Shown: in pieces, positions 42,724 through 49,222 of the stretch | How positions within the stretch are numbered: position 1 is the stretch's first letter | How the letters are laid out: every line of letters begins with the position of its first letter | Assembly (NCBI GenBank): GCA_025351745.1 | Contig: JANXVI010000026.1 | Location: 1 to 49,222, forward strand | Length of the DNA stretch: 49,222 bases | Source of the DNA: Rhodoferax sp. | Lineage (GTDB): Bacteria; Pseudomonadota; Gammaproteobacteria; Burkholderiales; Burkholderiaceae_C | Direction of reading: 5' to 3' | Made by a program: the position numbers and the translations under genes | The notes under the pieces: generated by a model | Seen by the model: the letters and a program-made list of their open reading frames with translations, nothing else | What the model was told of the DNA's origin: nothing | Databases searched by the model: none

Positions 42724-43488
42724 TTAAGTTTGCGCTTCGACGCCGCTTTTGCGCTTTCCTGTGGCGGGCCTGCCGGGTTTCACAGCAACCACAGGTTTGC
42801 CAAAGCGTTTTTGCAGCGCTTCAAAGCTGCTGTAAATGATCGTCAGGCAAACGTCCGTCACGGCATCGGCATCGACGCGGCCATCGGCATAGTGCCGAGC
42901 GGCGGCGCCCGTCATGGCCATGTGCATGTCCACGATGGCGGTGGCCAAGTCCATCGGCAGTCCATAGTGTTTGTTCGTCTTGCGCGCAAAGTAGGCCATC
43001 GCCTCGCTGCGGGCCGTGTGTTCGCTTTCCGCGATGGCCCGCACGACGGCGGGTTCAGCCCACAATTTGTTCAATAGTGGGCCGTGCTGTTGCATATTGA
43101 CGATGGCCAGCTTGGTGGTGCTGCGCAACAGTTCGTGGAAGTCCCCGGCGGAGGCCTTGACGGCATGCAACTGTTCCACGCGAGACCGCTTCAACTCCCG
43201 TTCCATCAGCGCGCGCAACAGGTCGTTGCGGCTTGGAAAGTAGTTGTAAACCAGTGCCTTGCTGATGCCGGCTTCACGGCCTAGGCGCTCCATCGTCACT
43301 TCGGTAAACCCATCTTCCATCAACAGGCGCGCCGCCACGTCGAGGATTTGCTCGGCACGGTCCTCGGGCGCAAGTCTGCTGCGCCGCCGCCCCGGTACAA
43401 GCACGGTTACGGAATTGGCCGCTGTGGCATTAGCGACTCTGGACGTTGAAACTGTCTTGGCTTTGGGTTCAAGCACGGTAGAGGCCAT
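42724..43488 (-). CDS. TetR family transcriptional regulator
   Basis: The 254-residue protein has an N-terminal basic tail of about 40 residues, then the TetR helix-turn-helix (DRAEQILDVAARLLMEDGFTEVTMERLGREAGISKALVYNYFPSRNDLL) and a helical ligand-binding domain of about 150 residues ending in a Lys/Arg-rich tail. It is divergent from the hydrolase gene that starts at 43590, and the 101-base intergenic region probably contains its operator. It probably represses the downstream hydrolase-VOC-symporter run and itself. The ligand is unknown. Confidence 0.85.
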   Translation of the reverse strand: MASTVLEPKAKTVSTSRVANATAANSVTVLVPGRRRSRLAPEDRAEQILDVAARLLMEDGFTEVTMERLGREAGISKALVYNYFPSRNDLLRALMERELKRSRVEQLHAVKASAGDFHELLRSTTKLAIVNMQQHGPLLNKLWAEPAVVRAIAESEHTARSEAMAYFARKTNKHYGLPMDLATAIVDMHMAMTGAAARHYADGRVDADAVTDVCLTIIYSSFEALQKRFGKPVVAVKPGRPATGKRKSGVEAQT

Positions 43489-43589
43489 AGGAAGAATACC
43501 TTATTGACGAAATATCTAATTATGAGCATGATGAGGGGCGCTTTCACAAAATGCTGCCCTCTATTATCGTTTCAACTGGAGATCGTTCG
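43489..43589. promoter_or_regulatory. Divergent promoter/operator region of the TetR regulator
   Basis: This short region between the divergent TetR and hydrolase genes is AT-rich near the TetR start (TTATTGACGAAATATC) and contains an imperfect inverted repeat GAGGG (43533-43537) and CCCTC (43557-43561). It is the natural place for TetR binding, but I could not define an operator. Confidence 0.3.
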
Positions 43590-44888
43590 ATGTTGCAAAG
43601 TCTTAGGAGCACGGGACAAAGATGTGTGCTGGGCTGGGCCCTCACTCTGGGTTTGCAGCTTGGCGCGGTCGCCGGCTCGGTCGATGCGCCCGAGTTGGCG
43701 CAGGCGGGCGTTTTCGCTGTCGGTGTCAAGACTGTAACCATCAACGCAGACACCTTGCCCGGCGAAGCAACGCGCCGCCTCGATGCCCTGCTCTGGTACC
43801 CGGCAGTTGGCGCTCCCACCTCGGTCGTGCCCTTGGCCCGTGACGTGAAGAACCATGCCTGGCGCGGTTGGAAGACCCCGACGCTGAACCTCAGCTATCC
43901 CTCTGTGGCGCGCAAGGATGCGTTGGTGTTGGCACCTAAACCCTTACCGGTGTTGATCGTCTCGCACGGGCTGATGAATATGGGTGAGAGCTTCCATGCC
44001 ATGGCAGAGCACTTGGCCTCGCGTGGCTACGCCGTTTTGGTCATCCAGCACAACGACGAAGGGGCCGCCGATCCACTCAAGAGTGCTATTGCTTATCGCC
44101 CCGCAGACCAAGCAGCCGCCTGGCGCCGCTTGCGCGCGCTCGACGCGGAGGAGGCGTGGACCGGCAAGCTCCAGACCGACAAGATCGCCCTGCTGGGCTA
44201 TTCCATGGGCGGATACGGTAGCCTGCTCAGCGCCGGTGCAAGACTCGACAAGAGCGGCGGCCTGTCCCAATGGGCACCGTTGGCGCAGGCGCACGCCGAG
44301 CCGCAAACCGACGCACAACTAGCCTTTAAGAATAGCCTAGCAGCGGTGGTGGTGATGGCGCCCTGGGGTGCGCAGGCCCAATTTGGCGGCTTCAAGCCCA
44401 CAGGCCTTGCAGGTCTGCGCCTGCCGCTGCTGGCCATCGTGGGCGATCAAGACGACATCAGCGGATACCAGGACGGCGTTCGCGGCGCCTGGGAGAGCAG
44501 CGTAAACGCGCCACGCTGGCTGCTGACCTATGAAAATGCCCGCCACAACATCGCCAATAGCGGCATGCCCAATGGACTACCGATGGGTTTCGCTGCTTGG
44601 GAAGCCACCGAGGAACCGGTATGGCGTCGCGAGCGGCTGGTGGACCTGAACAACCATTTCATCACTGCGTTTTTGGACCTGTATCTGCGGGGTGACAAAC
44701 AGGCCGCGCAATGGTTGACCCTGGCACACGAGCGCAGCAATGACGGCGCGTGGCCCGTTCCGTTTGGCACACCAGCCAGCGACAAATACGCCGGACCTGC
44801 AAAACCACCCATCACAAGCTGGCAAGGGTTTCAGCGGCGCTGGGCCGTCGGCATGCGCCTGGAGCATCGCGATGCGCAAAAGCCCTGA
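43590..44888 (+). CDS. Alpha/beta hydrolase, dienelactone/PAF-acetylhydrolase-like, exported
   Basis: The 432-residue protein has a hydrophobic N-terminal signal (cleavage near AVAGS) and an alpha/beta hydrolase fold with oxyanion region VSHGLMNMGESF, nucleophile elbow GYSMGGYGS, acid in AIVGDQDDISGY and a late ENARHN His. It lies in the class of COG4188-type hydrolases. Substrates may be lipids or esters. The ATG at 43590 has a CTGGAGA site 7 bases upstream, preferred over the longer frame at 43551. It is the first gene of the run controlled by the divergent TetR regulator. The next gene starts 18 bases on. Confidence 0.8.
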   Translation: MLQSLRSTGQRCVLGWALTLGLQLGAVAGSVDAPELAQAGVFAVGVKTVTINADTLPGEATRRLDALLWYPAVGAPTSVVPLARDVKNHAWRGWKTPTLNLSYPSVARKDALVLAPKPLPVLIVSHGLMNMGESFHAMAEHLASRGYAVLVIQHNDEGAADPLKSAIAYRPADQAAAWRRLRALDAEEAWTGKLQTDKIALLGYSMGGYGSLLSAGARLDKSGGLSQWAPLAQAHAEPQTDAQLAFKNSLAAVVVMAPWGAQAQFGGFKPTGLAGLRLPLLAIVGDQDDISGYQDGVRGAWESSVNAPRWLLTYENARHNIANSGMPNGLPMGFAAWEATEEPVWRRERLVDLNNHFITAFLDLYLRGDKQAAQWLTLAHERSNDGAWPVPFGTPASDKYAGPAKPPITSWQGFQRRWAVGMRLEHRDAQKP

Positions 44889-44906
44889 GTAGGTGGGCAT
44901 AGTCCC

Positions 44907-45803
44907 ATGACGCCACACCACCAGGTTCTGCAACTGCCGGGACTGCGATTGCCGTTGTACAGCACGGGTTCTGGCGAGCCGGTACTGTTCTTGCACGGCT
45001 TCCCGGAAATGTCGCGTTACTGGTGGCCGCTCGCGCAACTATTGCCGCAGTGGCACTGCTTGATGCCCGACCTGCGAGGCTGCAGCGAGGCCGAGCGTCC
45101 TGCTGACCCTGACGCCTACTCCACGATGCGGCTGGTACAAGACGTTGCAGAAGTGCTTGACGCACTCGACCTGCGCGTCGTGCATCTGGTGGGCCACGAT
45201 TGGGGCGGCATGCTCGCTTGGTGGTTCGCCCACTACCATCCCGAACGCGTCCGCAGCCTCGCGGTCTTCAATGCGCCGCACCCTGTCCCCTTTCAGGAGC
45301 GCCTACTGACTGACCCGCTACAGCGCGAGGCGTCGGCCTACTTCACGCGGTTGCGAAAGCGAGATGCCGGCGCCACGCTGCTGGCGCAGGGGGCCGAGGC
45401 CTTGTGGGACCGGCTGCGCGGCGACAGCGGTGGCTTCGATGCCCAAGACCGCTTGGCCTGGGTCCGATGCTGGTCTTACCCACAAGCGCTGGATGGCGCC
45501 ACGGCATGGTACCGAGAGGCCCCCTTTCAGCTTCCCGAAGTGCCTGATAGCCAGGCGGCAACCTGGCATCGCGAACGGGACTTCCGGATTGCCGCGCCTA
45601 CTTTGATCGTATGGGGCATGCAAGACACTACCTACGTTACGTCCCTGGCGGATGAGTCCGCTGCCTTCTGCGCCCGCGCGAAGGTATTGAAACTCGATGG
45701 CGTACGGCACAACCCGCCGCGTAACAGCACTGCTGCCTGTGCCCAAGCCTTGGAGTCGTTTTGGCGTCAGCTTGCGCTTGGTGTTTCTACTATTGACGAT
45801 TAA
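44907..45803 (+). CDS. Alpha/beta hydrolase, epoxide hydrolase/dehalogenase-like
   Basis: The 298-residue protein has the HGFPE oxyanion motif, GHDWGGMLAWWFA with nucleophile Asp (as in epoxide hydrolases and haloalkane dehalogenases), a cap domain and a VIVWGMQDTTY acid strand. Near the end, the base His appears as GVRHNPPRNS, which has the His but not the usual Gly before it. The likely reaction is hydrolysis of an epoxide or an ester. It is spaced 18 bases after the first hydrolase gene and is probably cotranscribed. The Asp nucleophile rather than Ser favours epoxide hydrolase or dehalogenase. Confidence 0.82.
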   Translation: MTPHHQVLQLPGLRLPLYSTGSGEPVLFLHGFPEMSRYWWPLAQLLPQWHCLMPDLRGCSEAERPADPDAYSTMRLVQDVAEVLDALDLRVVHLVGHDWGGMLAWWFAHYHPERVRSLAVFNAPHPVPFQERLLTDPLQREASAYFTRLRKRDAGATLLAQGAEALWDRLRGDSGGFDAQDRLAWVRCWSYPQALDGATAWYREAPFQLPEVPDSQAATWHRERDFRIAAPTLIVWGMQDTTYVTSLADESAAFCARAKVLKLDGVRHNPPRNSTAACAQALESFWRQLALGVSTIDD

Positions 45804-45867
45804 ACTAATAGTGAATATTCTCCACAGCCTGGCCACCGCACGGCCGCAGTAGCAACGAAGGTTTTCC

Positions 45868-46758
45868 ATGATCACGAGCATCCATCACGTGGGCTTGCAA
45901 TCGCCCAGTCCCCATGCCGCGTTGGCCATGTATGCTGAATTTTTTGGCACCGCTATACAGAGCAAGAACGACGAAGCCTGGGTGAGCAGCGCAAACGGCA
46001 GGATACGCGCCAGCAATGGTTCGGCCCCGCCACGCACTGCGTCCGTCCACGCGACCGGCTTGGCCCACGTTTGCATCCAGGCGCAAGACAAGGCGGTCGC
46101 TCGGGAGCGGCTCGAACGCAATGGTGTGGTCTTGCTTGCCGAGCCCCTGCCCTTGGGTACAGGCTTTCATTACAGTTATGCGCGGGATCAGGAGGGGCGT
46201 CTGATAGAAATGGAAAACGCCCCGTTCTTGCAATCGGATCCCAATGGCTGGTTCGGTCACGTCGCATTTGTGACGCAAGATTTACCGCGGCTGACGCGGT
46301 TTTACGCAGCCTTGCTGGGTTGCCAGGCATCGCAAGGCCAGCGTGTTGCGAACAATCACAACGTGGACCGGGTTGCACAATTGCAGGGCGTGGACCTGGA
46401 GCCGGTCTGGATTTCGGGCCTTAACCTGACGCTGGAGTTTTGGCGGTACTACGCACCCCTACTGGATGACCCGAACGAGCGCCAATGCGGCTACACCTAC
46501 TTGGCATTGGAAGCCGAAAAGCCTTCCGAAGCCAAGTCATTCGCACTGGAACTTGGCGCTACGGATGCGCCGCCGGAGTCGGTACTCAGCCATACCTGTC
46601 CTAGCGTACGCGACCCAGACGGCAACCGGTTGGTGTTCGTGTCCACCCGCGCAGTCGAGACCGGTGTAGAGCCGCTGCAAGACGCGAGACTGATTGACCA
46701 CGTCCTCCCCGCACGCGCCGCGTACATGGCAGAAAAACAGCGCGGCAAAGGGTTATAG
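45868..46758 (+). CDS. Two-domain VOC family protein (dioxygenase/glyoxalase-like)
   Basis: The 296-residue protein contains two vicinal-oxygen-chelate domains. The first begins ITSIHHVGLQSPSPHAALAMYAEFFG and ends YARDQEGRLIEMEN (His and Glu metal ligands). The second begins WFGHVAFVTQDLPRLTRFYAALLG and ends DPDGNRLVFVST, where the usual Glu is Val. Extradiol ring-cleavage dioxygenases and other VOC enzymes have this two-domain plan. With two hydrolases upstream and a symporter 2 bases downstream, it may act on an aromatic or lactone intermediate, but no exact substrate can be named. Confidence 0.78.
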   Translation: MITSIHHVGLQSPSPHAALAMYAEFFGTAIQSKNDEAWVSSANGRIRASNGSAPPRTASVHATGLAHVCIQAQDKAVARERLERNGVVLLAEPLPLGTGFHYSYARDQEGRLIEMENAPFLQSDPNGWFGHVAFVTQDLPRLTRFYAALLGCQASQGQRVANNHNVDRVAQLQGVDLEPVWISGLNLTLEFWRYYAPLLDDPNERQCGYTYLALEAEKPSEAKSFALELGATDAPPESVLSHTCPSVRDPDGNRLVFVSTRAVETGVEPLQDARLIDHVLPARAAYMAEKQRGKGL

Positions 46759-46760
46759 CC

Positions 46761-48137
46761 ATGAGCAAGAACGCAACAACCTCACCCGCGCGCGCCTCGC
46801 ATCCCCGGTCGGCAATCTGGGCCTTTGGCTTTGTCGGCTTGCCAATGGCAACCATCAGCCTGCCTTTGGCCATTTACCTAGCGCCTTTTTACGCAGGGGA
46901 AATGGGATTGCCATTGGCGGCGTTGGCGACGGCCATGTTGCTCGGGCGCATCCTAGACTTCCTCGTAGATCCGTTTATCGGCTATGCCAGTGACAGGCTG
47001 CGTACTCCCTATGGTCGGCGCAAGCCATTCATTGTGGTTGGCGCTGCAGTATTGCTGGTGGCTACGCACTATCTATTCCGTCCGCCACAGGGGGTGGGAC
47101 TGGTCTACTTCATGGGTTGGTTGGCCGTGATGTATATCGGCAATTCGCTGGTCAGTGTTGCCCATCGGGCCTGGGGCGCAGAACTGAGTCCACACTACGA
47201 TGAGCGCACCCACATATCGTCGGTGCGCCAATATTTTGCAACCGCTGGATTGATTGCATCCACGCTCGTACCTGCGTTGGTGCTGGGGCAACAAGGCGCC
47301 AAGTCGGCCGATGTACTGGGATCCTTGGCAACCCTCATGTGGATCGTGTTGCCGATTGCGGTCGCCACGGGAATGTGGTTGACACCGGACGTGCAAACCA
47401 GTCTGCGTCCCAGTGAACCCTTCAATTTGAAGGACAGCGTGCGCGCTTTACGGCGCAACGCCCCACTGCGGGTGATCTTGTTGGTGCTGCTGATCGGCTT
47501 TAGTGCCGAGACGTTTCGCCAGACCATGACCGTGTTCTATGCCCGCGATGTCATTGGTGTGAAGAATCTGGGGATGGTGTACGTGTATTTCTTCATCGCT
47601 GCGTTTGTCGGTTTGCCCTTCTGGCGCTATATGGCTCGGCGCGTCAGCAAGCACAAAGCATTGGCCGTCGGCATTGGCCTGTCCATTCTCGCCAACTTGT
47701 GTTTATTTTTCTTGATCAAGGGCGACTCCCTGGCGTTTACCGCGCTGTTCGTCGTCAAAGGGTTTTGCTTTGGGTCCATGGAAATGGTGCCCGGTGCCAT
47801 GCTGGCCGACGCCGCCGATGTGGACACCGCGATCACCCGCAAGCAGCGGGCTGGATTGATGTTCGCCATGGCCGGCGTTGTAGTCAACGTTGGCCAAGCT
47901 ATTGGCCAGTTTCTGTCGTTGACTGCGCTCGACCTGATCGGCTACCACGCAGCGGGCGAGACGGTACCAGAGGTTCTGCACAATGCTTCAATTCTCTACG
48001 CACTGGTGCCCAGCGTAGTCATGTCACTGGCCTTGCTCATGGCCCTGCGGTACCGCCTCACTGCCACCCGGCATGCACGCCTGCGGATCGGGATTGACCG
48101 CCGAATTGCCCGCGCTGGCGCACAGCAAGTGGTGTGA
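46761..48137 (+). CDS. Sugar:cation symporter, GPH (MelB-like) family
   Basis: The 458-residue protein has about twelve membrane helices and the MelB/GPH-type features GRILDFLVDPFIGYASDRLRTPYGRRKPFI (Asp in helix II, RxxxGRRKP loop), YIGNSLVSVAHRAWGAELSPHYDERTHISSVRQ and KGFCFGSMEMVPGAMLADAADVDT. The family imports glycosides, pentosides or hexuronides with Na+ or H+. Here it is the last gene of the TetR-controlled run. galT begins 78 bases after it, perhaps under its own promoter. The substrate is unknown. Confidence 0.8.
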   Translation: MSKNATTSPARASHPRSAIWAFGFVGLPMATISLPLAIYLAPFYAGEMGLPLAALATAMLLGRILDFLVDPFIGYASDRLRTPYGRRKPFIVVGAAVLLVATHYLFRPPQGVGLVYFMGWLAVMYIGNSLVSVAHRAWGAELSPHYDERTHISSVRQYFATAGLIASTLVPALVLGQQGAKSADVLGSLATLMWIVLPIAVATGMWLTPDVQTSLRPSEPFNLKDSVRALRRNAPLRVILLVLLIGFSAETFRQTMTVFYARDVIGVKNLGMVYVYFFIAAFVGLPFWRYMARRVSKHKALAVGIGLSILANLCLFFLIKGDSLAFTALFVVKGFCFGSMEMVPGAMLADAADVDTAITRKQRAGLMFAMAGVVVNVGQAIGQFLSLTALDLIGYHAAGETVPEVLHNASILYALVPSVVMSLALLMALRYRLTATRHARLRIGIDRRIARAGAQQVV

Positions 48138-48215
48138 CATGCGGCTGATTGCTGTTGCATCGCCAAGGCAGCCAACGATTTGCCGCTTGTGTTGGCCCCA
48201 GGACCGTGTCCGACC

Positions 48216-49222
48216 ATGACCAACTTCCACCCCCATTTGCACGCGCATCGTCGTATCAACCCGCTCACCGGGCGGGCGGTGCTGGTGTCACCCCAACGCA
48301 ACCTGCGACCTTGGCAGGGTCAGCAAGAGGCGGCGGATAGTCACCAGCCCCCATCACACGACCCCACGTGCTACTTGTGTGCAGGCAACGCCCGAGTGGG
48401 CGGGAAGCGCAACCCGGACTACCACGGCCCATATGTGTTTGACAATGACTTTGCCGCCCTCCAAATGCAAGCCCCGGGGCCCACGGCTGCGCACCCCTTG
48501 TTGCAATCCCTTCAGGCCCAGGGTGTGGCCCGGGTGTTGTGCTTCTCGGAACACCACGCGTTGAGCTTGCCCGAGCTGCCATTGCCCAGCATCGAACGGG
48601 TGGTCGATGCCTGGAGCACCCAAACGCGTGAACTCGGTGAGCACTGGCGTTGGGTGCAAGTGTTTGAGAACAAAGGTGCTTCAATGGGTTGCTCCAACCC
48701 GCACCCGCACGGGCAAATTTGGGCCAGCGACTTTATCCCCGACGAGCCGGCCCAAGAAGACAGCCACCAGCGCAGTTACTGGGAGTGTCATGGCCACCCA
48801 CTGCTGATCGACTATGCTGAACTTGAAGTTCGCCTGGGGGATCGTGTGGTCGAGCAAACCCCGCATTGGTTGGCCGTGGTGCCGTTCTGGGCCGCCTGGC
48901 CCTTTGAAACCCTGGTGCTGCCGCGCGTCCCACTGGCACGCCTCAGTGACCTCACGACAGTGCTGCGCGGCGAGCTGGCGCAATTGCTAAAAGCACTTAC
49001 AACGCGGTACGACAACCTGTTCCAGTGCAGCTTCCCCTATTCCATGGGGTGGCATGGTGCGCCCCATGACGCGAGAGATACCGCAGCCTGGCAGGTCCAC
49101 GCCCATTTCTATCCTCCGTTACTGCGCTCGGCCACCGTGCGCAAGTTCATGGTGGGCTTTGAAATGCTGGGCGAACCCCAGCGGGACCTCACCCCCGAGC
49201 AGGCAGCCGCCGCATTGCGAGC
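48216..49222 (+). CDS. galT: Galactose-1-phosphate uridylyltransferase, N-terminal part
   Basis: The frame from the ATG at 48216 is open to the end of the window (335 residues). It has the zinc pair CYLC, the active-site GCSNPHPHGQIWAS with nucleophilic His in HPH, YSMGWHGAP and HFYPPLLRSATVRKFMVGFEML followed by RDLTPEQAA. The enzyme exchanges UDP-glucose and galactose 1-phosphate in the Leloir pathway. The normal length is about 350, so only a few residues are missing. Its location after a GPH symporter could link it to galactoside uptake, but the gene order after the window is not known. Confidence 0.92.
   Translation, partial: MTNFHPHLHAHRRINPLTGRAVLVSPQRNLRPWQGQQEAADSHQPPSHDPTCYLCAGNARVGGKRNPDYHGPYVFDNDFAALQMQAPGPTAAHPLLQSLQAQGVARVLCFSEHHALSLPELPLPSIERVVDAWSTQTRELGEHWRWVQVFENKGASMGCSNPHPHGQIWASDFIPDEPAQEDSHQRSYWECHGHPLLIDYAELEVRLGDRVVEQTPHWLAVVPFWAAWPFETLVLPRVPLARLSDLTTVLRGELAQLLKALTTRYDNLFQCSFPYSMGWHGAPHDARDTAAWQVHAHFYPPLLRSATVRKFMVGFEMLGEPQRDLTPEQAAAALR

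Noticed and set aside
1..49222. CRISPR array, tRNA or rRNA genes
   Set aside because: No regularly spaced repeats, no cloverleaf with CCA-type ends and no rRNA sequence were seen when reading both strands. I had no search tool, so short tRNA genes could be missed.

Overview
The window looks like chromosomal DNA of a betaproteobacterium of the Burkholderiales, most likely a Comamonadaceae member close to Rhodoferax or Polaromonas. The support is high GC content, the Burkholderia-type QueE cluster motif, the proteobacterial long-form GshA, and five copies of a short interspersed repeat of a kind I associate with Comamonadaceae genomes. These assignments come from reading the sequence and were not checked by database search. 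I see no rRNA, tRNA, CRISPR, transposase or phage gene.

Layout. 1-2.1 kb: the end of an SrkA-type kinase, a GFA-family zinc protein, and the queuosine-precursor genes queE-queD preceded by a translationally coupled leader ORF. 2.1-5.1 kb: a minus-strand operon of a GT39 glycosyltransferase, a PAP2 phosphatase and a globin without its proximal histidine. 5.1-6.8 kb: four small plus-strand genes. 6.9-11.9 kb: a heterodimeric MdlAB-type ABC exporter and a PAS-PAS-GGDEF cyclase. 12-13.9 kb: a class II glutamine amidotransferase, a DUF547 protein and the remnant of a YHS-domain gene.

14.1-23.2 kb: a tightly packed arsenosugar-type operon. It holds a radical SAM ArsS, a TVP38-oxidoreductase fusion, two TIGR04283/TIGR04282 glycosyltransferases, a PhnD-PhnE-PhnC transporter whose ATPase is fused to a phosphoesterase-like domain, and an MTAP-type phosphorylase. 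A plausible reading is that ArsS puts a deoxyadenosyl group on a methylated arsenical, the phosphorylase removes adenine as it would from methylthioadenosine, and the transferases and phosphatase-like domain act on the resulting arsenoribose phosphate. No arsM methyltransferase lies in the window.

23.2-35 kb: glutathione genes gshB and gshA, with a BenE transporter, a hybrid histidine kinase plus EAL response regulator, a RimJ-like acetyltransferase and the Kup potassium transporter between them, then proA. 35-41.4 kb: an acetyltransferase, a membrane-anchored TIGR01777 epimerase, a DUF4166 protein, and divergently a frameshifted histidine kinase with its sigma-54 response regulator. 41.5-49.2 kb: a small ORF with a DUF3334 (CheX-like) protein, a TetR regulator divergent from a five-gene run (two alpha/beta hydrolases, a two-domain VOC protein, a GPH-family symporter, then galT, which runs off the window).

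The most unusual items are the queE leader ORF, in which 6 of 21 codons are Tyr/Asn/His codons read by queuosine-modified tRNAs; the two domain fusions in the arsenosugar operon; and the interspersed repeat, which supplies coding sequence inside proA (twice) and benE.
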